The notes beneath the pieces are model-generated. The model saw only the letters and a program-made list of their open reading frames with translations. It did no database searches and was not told where the DNA came from. Positions 14,499-21,786 of a stretch of DNA of 38,985 nt are shown piece after piece (position 1 is the stretch's first letter; every line of letters starts with the position of its first letter). Made by a program: the position numbers and the translations under genes. Where the stretch lies: assembly GCA_020057445.1 (NCBI GenBank), contig JAGVFV010000093.1:1-38985 (forward strand). The letters are read 5' to 3'. This DNA comes from an archaeon (lineage in GTDB: Archaea; Nanobdellota; Nanobdellia; Woesearchaeales; JAHJEM01).

Positions 14499-14558
14499 AT
14501 GTTCGCATCATGATCCAAGAGATAAACATTTAAAAGATACAATTGATTTTGCTCTCTC

Positions 14559-15464
14559 ATGAAATACTGCGTCAACTGCGGAAGAACCATCACCAAAGGC
14601 ACCTTGTGCACATCCTGCACCAAGAGCGACAAGAAAACCAAAGAACTCTCACTTCTCATGTGCCATTGCGGAAGCGTCTTCTACCAAAATCGCTGGCAGA
14701 GAAAGAAGCTCCAAACCCTCCTTTCCCCGCTCACCAGAAAACGGATCACTGCAGCACTTCCAGAGACATGCGAGAAAAAGACGAGCGTGACAATAAAGAG
14801 CGAACACCTCGACATACTCCTCACACTCATCCCGCAGATCTGCCCCTCCTGCCAAAAGCAGAAAACCCGCTATTTCGAAGGCATCCTGCAGATCCGGACA
14901 ACAAGCAGGGCGATGCTTGACAAGGCACTCCTCATCATCTCCGCAACGCTTGAAAAAAAAGACTTCTTCACCTCAAGGATAGATGAGCATAAAGACGGGC
15001 TCGACTTCTACCTCTCTGACAAGAGGAAGATGAACAACCTCGCCCACAAGCTCAAGAACACGCTCGGAGGCACAGTGTCTGAAAATCCGCAGCTCTTCTC
15101 GCGAAACAGCCAGACAAGCAGAGACATCTTCCGGCTCAATATCCTTGTCTGCCTCCCCTCATTCGACATCGGAGATATCGTCATCTACCAAGATGAAGCA
15201 GTGCTCATCACAAGCCTCTCCCCTCTCACCGGAACCATGCTCTCAACAGGCAAACGCATCAAGATCCCGCAAAAAGAAAACATCTCATCGCTGCCCCTCC
15301 ATAAAACAACCATCTCCAAAACAATACCCTGCGTCGAAGCGATCCATCCTGAAACCTACCAGTCAGAACCGCTCGTGTCGCACACTGACCGCCTCTTTTT
15401 CATCGGAGAGAAAATAAAAGTCGCCATCCACAAGAACATGATCTATTTTGTCCGCTCCTCCTGA
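14559..15464 (+). CDS. NMD3-like 60S/50S ribosome export/maturation protein
   Basis: 301 residues. The N-terminus is the NMD3 zinc-finger region: CVNCG and CTSC (Cys4, 7, 17, 20), then CHCG (35, 37) and CPSC (95, 98). The central SDKRKMNNLAHKL and the later beta-rich domain match archaeal NMD3. In eukaryotes the protein binds the 60S subunit and is needed for its export; the archaeal form presumably acts in large-subunit assembly. It is divergent from the signal peptidase gene (60 bases apart) and overlaps DUF460 by 22 bases tail to tail. Confidence 0.88.
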   Translation: MKYCVNCGRTITKGTLCTSCTKSDKKTKELSLLMCHCGSVFYQNRWQRKKLQTLLSPLTRKRITAALPETCEKKTSVTIKSEHLDILLTLIPQICPSCQKQKTRYFEGILQIRTTSRAMLDKALLIISATLEKKDFFTSRIDEHKDGLDFYLSDKRKMNNLAHKLKNTLGGTVSENPQLFSRNSQTSRDIFRLNILVCLPSFDIGDIVIYQDEAVLITSLSPLTGTMLSTGKRIKIPQKENISSLPLHKTTISKTIPCVEAIHPETYQSEPLVSHTDRLFFIGEKIKVAIHKNMIYFVRSS

Positions 15465-16546
15465 TACTCGCGAAGGACCTTTGAGAAGATGTCCTTTGCC
15501 CTCACTTCCCGATCCAATTCATCCCTCCTCACAAGGACAAAAGATCCCTTCTCCATCACACGCAGCATTTTTGCCTGCACAAAAATAAACCTATCCTGGT
15601 CTCTTGGCACGCTTGGAGAGATGATGATCCTGACCTCAGACAAATATCCAAGAGAACGAGCGCCCATCACATCAGGCGCGTCAACAAAGATGATCTCAGC
15701 ATCCTTACGTATCCTTCCATTCAGGGAATCAGACGACAGGTCCTTAAAACGCGGAACAACTATCCATCGCGAACCAATTCCTTCAATAAATCCCTGCCAC
15801 TCCAGGATCTCCCTCTCTTTTTCAGCAAGACTCCTCTCACGAGAAGAGACACGCTTCCCAAGCGTGATGATCCTCTCTTCCTTTTCGCGAAGGATGAGAT
15901 CCCTACCTTTCTTCTTGAATGCGACCGGGGCATCCAATCTCTGCAGGAGCGCCTTATTTTCCGACTGCAACAGGCGCAGACGCTCCTCCTGCACTGCCAA
16001 TTCCGTCCTCAGCTCGAGAAAGCCGTCCTTCTTCCTCTCCCTCCTTTGCTTATGCAGGATGATCTTTTCCCGCGGCTCAAGCAGGCGAAGCGCCTCGTCG
16101 ATATTGATCTCCTCATTCTTCAGCAAGAATTCCTTCACCTCATCCCTCAGATACTCTTTTTCCTTCATCTCAAGGACACGGTCAATCTTCATAAACAGCC
16201 TGCGGAAATGATCATGTGAAAATCGTGCGGCAGAAAGCGCGTCAAACTCATGCACATTCCCTGTCTTTTCCCGCACCAGCCTCTTCTTCTCCTCGCGCCC
16301 AAGGTCATGCGGGGGAGCAATCAGCTTGCACCCAAGCTTCCTGGAAAACCAGGCAACTGCCTCTGGCGGATCCTTCCTGTCGCAGCCGATGATGATCGGC
16401 TTACCGACAGCAATGATCTCAGAGATGATCTTCGCAGGATCATGCACGCGAAACGATGCCACATGCAAGACGTTACCCGCAAGGTCTAGGACGGCAATTG
16501 CAGCGGTCGTGCCCGGATCGATGCCGACGATAGTCCTTCTCATCAT
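15443..16546 (-). CDS. DUF460 protein (RNase H-like fold with coiled coil)
   Basis: 367 residues. The N-terminus IVGIDPGTTAAIAVLD and PIIIGCDRKDPPEAV are typical of DUF460 (COG2433), an archaeal family with an RNase H-like fold. A long charged coiled coil (~150-250) follows, then a conserved C-terminal domain with EIIFVDAPDVMGARSL. Family members are often ~600 residues, so this is a short form, apparently missing much of the usual middle. The function is unknown; a role in nucleic-acid processing is suggested by the fold. TATA is at ~16566-16574 (minus strand). Confidence 0.85.
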   Translation of the reverse strand: MMRRTIVGIDPGTTAAIAVLDLAGNVLHVASFRVHDPAKIISEIIAVGKPIIIGCDRKDPPEAVAWFSRKLGCKLIAPPHDLGREEKKRLVREKTGNVHEFDALSAARFSHDHFRRLFMKIDRVLEMKEKEYLRDEVKEFLLKNEEINIDEALRLLEPREKIILHKQRRERKKDGFLELRTELAVQEERLRLLQSENKALLQRLDAPVAFKKKGRDLILREKEERIITLGKRVSSRERSLAEKEREILEWQGFIEGIGSRWIVVPRFKDLSSDSLNGRIRKDAEIIFVDAPDVMGARSLGYLSEVRIIISPSVPRDQDRFIFVQAKMLRVMEKGSFVLVRRDELDREVRAKDIFSKVLREYQEERTK

Positions 16547-16652
16547 CGAAAGAATCCTTCCTGATCTTTTATATTTTCTGAAAAAACAGGCATTATCTTT
16601 TCCATCCGGGAGGAGTTAACTATTTAAACCAGGCATTATTTCTTATTTCCAG

Positions 16653-17771
16653 GTGATTCACATCAGCGCCGTTCCACCGCCAACCTTCATCAATCCTCTT
16701 GAATACCGAAAAAAAACTGGCGGTCCATCTCTTCGGGGGCACATCCTTCTCACCGCAGACAGGTCTGGCTACGAACTTGCAAAAAAAATACATGAACGAT
16801 ACAACGAATGGCTCGGAGACATCGATCCCAAGTACCAGCTCAAGTTCTTCACCCCTCTAGCAGGAACCTTCCCTGACGGCGAGATAGAGATACGCAACCA
16901 CGACTCTGTCCGCGGAAGAGACGTCTTCATCGTCCAGCAGACATATGACCCAAAAGACGACATCGATGTCAATGCAAACATCATGGAATTCCTCCTATAT
17001 GCAAGCTCCATCAAAAGGCACAAGGCAAAGAACATCACCGCAGTCATCCCCTACCTTCCCTACATGCGCCAGGAACGAGAGAAATTCAGCAAACACCAGC
17101 CAGTATCCGCGGGCGTGATCGCAAAATTCATGCGCACAGTCCGAGTGGACGACGTGATCACAGGACGAGTCCACTCAGAAGTCATCTCCTCCATGTATGA
17201 CATGGTCAACATCTCTGTCGACGAACTCAATTTCCTCCCAGCATACGTCGACCATTATCTTCCATTCAAAGGAAAGTCAAACGTTGCCATAGTCTGCCCG
17301 GACAGGGGATCCATCGACTACAACAAGATCGTCGCAAGGAACCTTGACCTTCGCCTCATCGTCGCGCTCAAGACAAGACGGAGCTCGACAGAGATCGAGG
17401 ACGTCACCATCATCGGAGACATGACCGGCATCGACACCATCATCATCATCGACGACATCATCAGTTCTGCAGGGACAGTCGAAGCCATAATAAAGAAACT
17501 GCATGACATCTCGAAGATACGAGAGGTCCATATCGCCGCAAACCACGGCGTCTTCTCAGATCTCGCACTCCCCCGCCTCGAGAACCTGCGCACGAACTAC
17601 CATCTCAAGGAGCTCCTCATCACCGACTCGATAAGGCAGCCTGCAGAAGTCCTCGCATTCCCCAACCTCAAGGTGCTATCCATGGTCGACTCGCTCGCAC
17701 TTGCGATCAATGTCTGCCATTACGAAGCATCGCTCAACAAGACATTCATAGACCATCTAAAGATCGATTAG
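16653..17771 (+). CDS. prs: Ribose-phosphate pyrophosphokinase (PRPP synthetase)
   Basis: 372 residues, somewhat longer than the usual 285-320 because of an N-terminal extension of ~30 residues and internal additions. Family motifs are FPDGEIEIR, IPYLPYMRQEREKF (ATP loop), CPDRGSIDYNK and the PRPP-binding loop IIIIDDIISSAGT (about 262-275; the usual form is DDIISTGGT). It makes PRPP from ribose 5-phosphate and ATP for nucleotide synthesis. The start is a GTG at 16653, with a TATA (CTATTTAAACC, 16619-16629) ~25 bases upstream, hence nearly leaderless. It overlaps the helicase-like gene by 26 bases tail to tail. Confidence 0.92.
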   Translation: MIHISAVPPPTFINPLEYRKKTGGPSLRGHILLTADRSGYELAKKIHERYNEWLGDIDPKYQLKFFTPLAGTFPDGEIEIRNHDSVRGRDVFIVQQTYDPKDDIDVNANIMEFLLYASSIKRHKAKNITAVIPYLPYMRQEREKFSKHQPVSAGVIAKFMRTVRVDDVITGRVHSEVISSMYDMVNISVDELNFLPAYVDHYLPFKGKSNVAIVCPDRGSIDYNKIVARNLDLRLIVALKTRRSSTEIEDVTIIGDMTGIDTIIIIDDIISSAGTVEAIIKKLHDISKIREVHIAANHGVFSDLALPRLENLRTNYHLKELLITDSIRQPAEVLAFPNLKVLSMVDSLALAINVCHYEASLNKTFIDHLKID

Positions 17772-19275
17772 GATCCGCTTCCTTCTCCCCTACCTGCCTC
17801 TTGACATCGCCCGCTATCGCAGGGCCGAGGATCGTCGCAAGCACCTTCTGGTCGGCCTTTCGGACATCGCTTAACGACTTGATGTTGCTCTTGAACATCA
17901 TTCTCGCGCGCACGCGCCCGACATTCTTCAGCTTCAGGAGTGGCAATAGCTCCTCCTTCACGCCATACTGCAGCCGCACACGGATCTTCATCAACCCTGT
18001 GAGCAGATGATGAAAGCCTTGCATCCTTGCAAGCTCCTCTGTGCAATAGATGAGCCAATCCGCAAGACTGAGCTTGACATGGATCTCGCCAGGGCGAATC
18101 GAGAACTCCTCGAGCAGGAATTCCTCATCATTCTCATCACACCACTCCTCGAAAAAGAGCGCTGTCTTGAACGAGTCCATGAACTCCTCAAAATCAGGAG
18201 AGAATTCACTTGGCTCATCCTCAAGGAAGAACTTCTCCCTCTCCACATACTTCTCATTGATCGCATCATATTCAGCCATCTTCACCCGCAATCGCGGGGA
18301 GATCTCATTGCACCTTGCTATCATGAACAAGAAGGAGAACATGCCAGGCATCTTCGCAGTCGAATTCCTCAAGGATGTGATGATGAAATGCGCAGACAAG
18401 GGATCCAAGTACAATTCAGACACTCGCCTGCCAAGAGGCGTCGCAGAAAGGCCATTCTCCTGCAACCTGTCTGCAGACCGGAATTGGTCCTCTTCTTCCC
18501 TCTTGATGAATTCCCACTCCTCAAGAAGCGCAAGCATCTTCATGATGATGCGCTTGAGCTCATACAGGTCCTTGAACTGGTGCGCATAGAATGTCCTCTC
18601 GAAAAAATCCATCAGGCCCTTGGTGTCATGCACAAAGCCTGACGCGATAAGGCTGAGGATGTATGTCCGAAGGACGGGCTCGACAGCAAGCTTAGAATAG
18701 ATCACCTCTGGCTTTCCTTTCAAGTACCGCTCGATGAGCTTCTCCTTTTCTCCTTGAGACTGGGCGATGGCGATCGCTTCGCCAAAATCTTCTTTACCAG
18801 GACGGCCGGCGCGCCCCGCCATCTGCTCGTATTCTAGCACTGGGATGAAATCCATCCCGGTCCTTCCGAAACGCTTGACATCACGCACAACAACGCGGAA
18901 CGCCGGAAGGTCAAGGCCAAACGCGAGAGTCGGGGTGGCGCAGATGACCTTGACCTGGCCTGTCCTGAAATTGTTCTCTATCATCTCGCGCTGGCGCGAA
19001 TGCAGGCCTGCATGATGGAACGCGACACCCTTCTTTGCGACCAAAGAGAGCCGCAGGCACTGCCTTGTCGGCTTTGGCAAGGTCTCTGAGATATTCTGTG
19101 CCAGATCCTTGCAGTCATCAGCATCCTTCAGCTTCTTCGCTATCTTTTCTGAGAGGGATTCTGCCGCACGCTTGGAATTCACAAAGAAGATCGCCTGCTT
19201 GCCCATCCTTATCGTGTCAAGGGCGATGTTCGTGGACGGGTCGTCAGACTCCTCTGCAATCTTCAAGGACTTCAT
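17746..19275 (-). CDS. Hel308-like protein lacking the first RecA domain (half helicase)
   Basis: 509 residues. It starts just before the second RecA domain: QAIFFVNSKR (27-36), VAFHHAGLHSRQRE (84-97), VICATPTLAFGLDLPA (motif V, 110-125) and QMAGRAGRPG (motif VI, 151-160). Winged-helix and ratchet domains follow, ending in an HhH-like region (KLKNVGRVRARMMF). The normal N-terminal ~200 residues with Walker A and the DExH box are absent, and the upstream DNA up to the tRNA at 19432 cannot encode them. ATG 19275 is ~26 bases below a minus-strand TATA (TTTTTATT, 19301-19308), so it appears to be a genuine leaderless gene rather than a recent fragment. The frame is fully open, unlike a decaying gene. 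Confidence 0.85.
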   Translation of the reverse strand: MKSLKIAEESDDPSTNIALDTIRMGKQAIFFVNSKRAAESLSEKIAKKLKDADDCKDLAQNISETLPKPTRQCLRLSLVAKKGVAFHHAGLHSRQREMIENNFRTGQVKVICATPTLAFGLDLPAFRVVVRDVKRFGRTGMDFIPVLEYEQMAGRAGRPGKEDFGEAIAIAQSQGEKEKLIERYLKGKPEVIYSKLAVEPVLRTYILSLIASGFVHDTKGLMDFFERTFYAHQFKDLYELKRIIMKMLALLEEWEFIKREEEDQFRSADRLQENGLSATPLGRRVSELYLDPLSAHFIITSLRNSTAKMPGMFSFLFMIARCNEISPRLRVKMAEYDAINEKYVEREKFFLEDEPSEFSPDFEEFMDSFKTALFFEEWCDENDEEFLLEEFSIRPGEIHVKLSLADWLIYCTEELARMQGFHHLLTGLMKIRVRLQYGVKEELLPLLKLKNVGRVRARMMFKSNIKSLSDVRKADQKVLATILGPAIAGDVKRQVGEKEADPNRSLDGL

Positions 19276-19431
19276 ATCTCTATGGAAGAATGAATCCAAT
19301 AAAAACTTTATGCGTGATTGTCATCATTGTTGAATATTCTTTATGTTTTCCTGCAGAAAAACCCTCTGCACTGCATGGATTAACCCATCAAGAAATGGGA
19401 ACACTGCGTTCTGTCAGCAGGTGTAAAAAAA

Positions 19432-19540
19432 TGAGCCCAGCGCGATTTGAACGCGCGACCTCCCGATATCTACCTGGTGTTATCAGTTTCACCATCCTTT
19501 CTAGGATCCGGGTGCTCCAGCCAGGCTAAGCTATGGGCTC
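19432..19540 (-). tRNA. tRNA interrupted in the anticodon loop (isotype uncertain; Arg-CCT or Ile-GAT)
   Basis: On the minus strand GAGCCCA/TGGGCTC forms the acceptor stem, GCTT/GAGC the D stem, and GCGCG-TTCAAAT-CGCGC a perfect T arm; the discriminator is A. The anticodon stem CCCGG/TCGGG (one G-U) encloses 41 bases instead of 7, so an intron of ~34 bases is present. With U33 the first possible anticodon is CCT (Arg, loop ATCCTA + A, intron at 37/38); but the heptamer CTGATAA inside, and the AGGTC variable loop, recall archaeal tRNA-Ile(GAT). I could not draw a convincing bulge-helix-bulge for either. A TATA (TTTATAAA, ~19565-19572) lies upstream, and a CCTCCC/GGGAGG inverted repeat (19544-19563) lies between it and the gene. 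CCA is not encoded. Confidence 0.82.
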
Positions 19541-19620
19541 GTACCTCCCTAGGAGAAGGGAGGCATTTATAAAGTTAACCGCATCATTTTTATTTAACCT
19601 CTCATTATTTTCTCATCTCC

Positions 19621-20907
19621 ATGCCCCGAATGCTCTCACGAATCGAAGACTACTTCCCCTATGTCAGGCATAAGCTCAAGGCGACGAGGAAGAGCCTCGG
19701 CGTCGTCCTGTACCGTCACTTCGCCGACTGGGTCTTCTCAGAAAAGACATACGAATGCCTCGACGACATGGTAAGCTATGTGCAAGCGCATCCCGACTGG
19801 AACATGGCCTTCATCGCATCCCATCGCTCAGAAACAGACTGGGCAGAAGAACCCTTCCAGTTCATCACCCATAACATCAAGACAGTCATCCAATCAGGCG
19901 CAAACCTGTATCTTGGCCCTCTCGATGAATGGCTCCGCTCGGCCGGCGGCTTCAAAGTATACCGCGAAGAGACGACAGTCCGAAGCCCGAACTGGCTGCT
20001 CGATACCCTCCTCGAATTCCTCGAAGAGAAGATAGGAGTCGAACTCAATGCAGGAATAGAGATCACAAAAGAGCTCGCAGAACAGATCTACCGGGCATAC
20101 TTCGCAAAGACGCTCACCGACGGGTATAATGTCCTCATCTTCCCAGAATATTCAGAGAAACGGGACGAGGAAAAACGACGGACCATCAAATACGGCAGGA
20201 GCTACTCCGGAGAGCTCCTTCCCTTCTCAGCACTCCCCCTGCAAGTGCCATACTTCTTCCAAAAGACACATCCTGAAAAAAACCTCGTTTTCTACCCTCT
20301 TTCCATCACCTACGAGCGCGTGATCGAAGACCAGAACTTCGCCCGCCTTGAAGCATTGAAGGCACAAGGGGCATCGACCAAACGGATCTACATCGAAGAC
20401 TACTGGTGGAACCTCACCTTCCGACTTCACCAGAGACCCTCACGACTTCACCTCGCCTTTGGCGAGCCCATCCCGATGAAGGAACTTCCTCTTCGAGGAG
20501 TCGCAAGCAGGAGCAAGCTCGCACCCTACCTTCGCGACGAAGTCGGCAAACTCTCCGTCCTCTATCCGACACAGCTCGTAGGACTCGCCCTCGATCCCGT
20601 CCTGGAAAATGACGGGATGAACATCACTGACCTCAAAGAACGCATGGCATATGTACGTGACCAGGCAGCAGAACTCGGCGAGCGGTATGTGCAGCACCTC
20701 CCGACAGACATGGATGAAGCTCTCGAGCAGGCACACGAGCAATTCTGGCAGCCGAATAGGCTGCCCTATTATACACGGGAGATTGCACGTCTCGACGGAT
20801 CGACTGTCGCCATCCACCGTCCAGACGTGCTGATGCAGTACGCCAACCACTGCAGGCACTTGTTCTCTGAGAAACTGTCAAGAACCACTTTAGATGCAGG
20901 AAGCTGA
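19621..20907 (+). CDS. PlsB/LPLAT-like glycerophosphate acyltransferase homologue
   Basis: 428 residues of the glycerolipid acyltransferase superfamily. Block I is ASHRSETDW, an H-x4-D catalytic motif (His68, Asp73). Block II is GGFKVYRE (109-116), block III FPEYSEKR (174-181; usually FPEGTRSR), and block IV contains the conserved proline (YPLSITYERV). The order and spacing fit PlsB-type proteins, which acylate glycerol 3-phosphate or dihydroxyacetone phosphate. Archaea build ether lipids, so the substrate here is unclear. A TATA-like ATTTTTATTTAA (~19586-19597) precedes ATG 19621. The C-terminal ~130 residues beyond the catalytic domain are helical and unrecognised. Confidence 0.8.
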   Translation: MPRMLSRIEDYFPYVRHKLKATRKSLGVVLYRHFADWVFSEKTYECLDDMVSYVQAHPDWNMAFIASHRSETDWAEEPFQFITHNIKTVIQSGANLYLGPLDEWLRSAGGFKVYREETTVRSPNWLLDTLLEFLEEKIGVELNAGIEITKELAEQIYRAYFAKTLTDGYNVLIFPEYSEKRDEEKRRTIKYGRSYSGELLPFSALPLQVPYFFQKTHPEKNLVFYPLSITYERVIEDQNFARLEALKAQGASTKRIYIEDYWWNLTFRLHQRPSRLHLAFGEPIPMKELPLRGVASRSKLAPYLRDEVGKLSVLYPTQLVGLALDPVLENDGMNITDLKERMAYVRDQAAELGERYVQHLPTDMDEALEQAHEQFWQPNRLPYYTREIARLDGSTVAIHRPDVLMQYANHCRHLFSEKLSRTTLDAGS

Positions 20908-20954
20908 CGAGAGTGCGCATACCGATAAGTCGAACTGGTGGTTCTTGATCATGC

Positions 20955-21025
20955 TCAAAAATGTTCCATAACTGCGTTCGCCTTTAGGAATTATCTGCGA
21001 TAACGATCTGAATGAACATTTTTGA
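20955..21025. repeat. 12-bp perfect inverted repeat with 47-bp spacer
   Basis: TCAAAAATGTTC (20955-20966) and its complement GAACATTTTTGA (21014-21025) bracket 47 bases. It could be a long-stem hairpin or a remnant of a small element; the flanks show no obvious target duplication. It lies just before a tRNA-like fragment in a gene-free stretch of about 300 bases. Confidence 0.55.
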
Positions 21026-21072
21026 CATTTTATAAACAGCCCAAGGTTTTCCCGTCATAGGGATTTTCTTTT

Positions 21073-21113
21073 GTCCCCGTAGCTTAGCGGTAACGCGGCA
21101 CTGGTCTCAGTGC
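21073..21113 (+). pseudogene. tRNA-like 5' fragment (tRNA-Asn-related)
   Basis: GTCCCCGTAGCTTAGCGGTA (21073-21092) is identical to the first 20 bases of the tRNA-Asn gene 146 bases downstream. It then diverges: the D stem loses pairing, a hairpin GCACT/AGTGC occupies the anticodon-arm place, and no 3' acceptor strand CGGGGAC follows. A TATTTTATAAAC-like box (~21027-21034) lies upstream. It is a truncated duplicate, an integration remnant, or less likely one half of a split tRNA. Confidence 0.5.
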
Positions 21114-21218
21114 ACACGGAAGCGGGCGGGATGTTCTTGCTTTTGGCTCGAAGTCCCACGTACTGCCTTGATAAAACAAATTCTTTAAAAACACATGATG
21201 AATTCAAGATGTGTAAGT

Positions 21219-21290
21219 GTCCCCGTAGCTTAGCGGTAGAGCGTGCGGCTGTTAACCGCAAGGTCGCCAGTTCGATCCTGGCCGGGGACG
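21219..21290 (+). tRNA. tRNA-Asn (GTT)
   Basis: 72 bases. The acceptor stem is GTCCCCG/CGGGGAC with discriminator G, D stem GCTT/GAGC, anticodon arm TGCGG-CTGTTAA-CCGCA giving anticodon GTT, and T arm GCCAG-TTCGATC-CTGGC. No intron; CCA is not encoded. A TATA-like TTCTTTAAAAA (~21181-21191) is upstream. Confidence 0.95.
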
Positions 21291-21369
21291 CTCTTTTATA
21301 TCTGCATGTAATTTTTTCTCAAGACCTGAGAACTTATATTCAGCGGCCCGGATTCTTTGCATGTTTTCT

Positions 21370-21582
21370 AATACTTACAATGTAAGTATTAAATATATAT
21401 TGTAATATTTATAGATAATAACTTCACGTAATAGAAAAATATTAATACTTACAATGTAAGATTAATCTCGCTTTCCTTTGCGCCGCTCAATATTCTCTCG
21501 GACTGCCGGGCACGAAAACTTTATAAATGGATACTTACGATGTAAGAGTCAATCGACTTAAATATCCTACTTACATTGTAAG
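21370..21582. promoter_or_regulatory. Array of four palindromic operators with TATA boxes upstream of the HTH/adhesin operon
   Basis: Four copies of the palindrome CTTACANTGTAAG occur at 21374-21386 (extends to a 21-bp perfect palindrome, 21370-21390), 21448-21460, 21534-21546 (one change, G for A) and 21570-21582 (central T). Copy 3 directly follows the TATA box TTTATAAAT (21520-21528), and copy 4 directly follows a second TATA-like CTTAAATA (21558-21565). In both cases the palindrome lies between TATA and the expected start site, where a bound protein would repress. Copies 1 and 2 sit beside AT-rich TATA-like stretches. The likely ligand is the small HTH protein encoded immediately downstream. 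Confidence 0.8.
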
Positions 21583-21594
21583 GTCAGTGGCGTG

Positions 21595-21786
21595 ATGAGA
21601 AAAACAACAGTGCAGTTCCCTACGTACATCTTCAAAGACCGCTCCCTTGCCATCCTCGAAGCGATGGTCGACTACCTTTCTGACAAGGGCTATTCCTGCA
21701 GAGACATCGGGCGCCTTCTCAACAGGGACGAGCGCACCATCTGGACTGTCCAGTCCCGCGTACGGCATAAAAGACATGGCAGATAG
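21595..21786 (+). CDS. Small HTH DNA-binding protein (paralogue of the gene at 33435)
   Basis: 63 residues from ATG 21595 (GTG 21592 is just upstream). The core FKDRSLAILEAMVDYL followed by YSCRDIGRLLNRDERTIWTV is a compact helix-turn-helix resembling the sigma-region-4/resolvase type, with the recognition helix in RDERTIWTVQSR, and a basic tail. The paralogue at 33435-33659 shares LLNRDERT(I/V)WTV. It overlaps the giant adhesin gene by 11 bases, so the two are translated from one mRNA. It is preceded by four palindromic sites and is probably autoregulatory. SD is weak (AGGT, 21581-21584). Confidence 0.8.
   Translation: MRKTTVQFPTYIFKDRSLAILEAMVDYLSDKGYSCRDIGRLLNRDERTIWTVQSRVRHKRHGR

Noticed and set aside
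15489..16211. 240-codon frame antisense to DUF460
   Set aside because: Ser/Arg-rich product typical of the complement of a Glu/Arg/Leu-rich coiled coil; no promoter or SD.
18007..18642. 211-codon frame antisense to the Hel308-like gene
   Set aside because: Composition is that of a complementary frame, and the sense protein has clear helicase motifs.
17746..19431. Frameshifted full-length Hel308 with the N-terminal domain upstream
   Set aside because: Only ~155 bases separate the start from the tRNA, too short for the first RecA domain, and no Walker A or DExH motif is found in any frame there.
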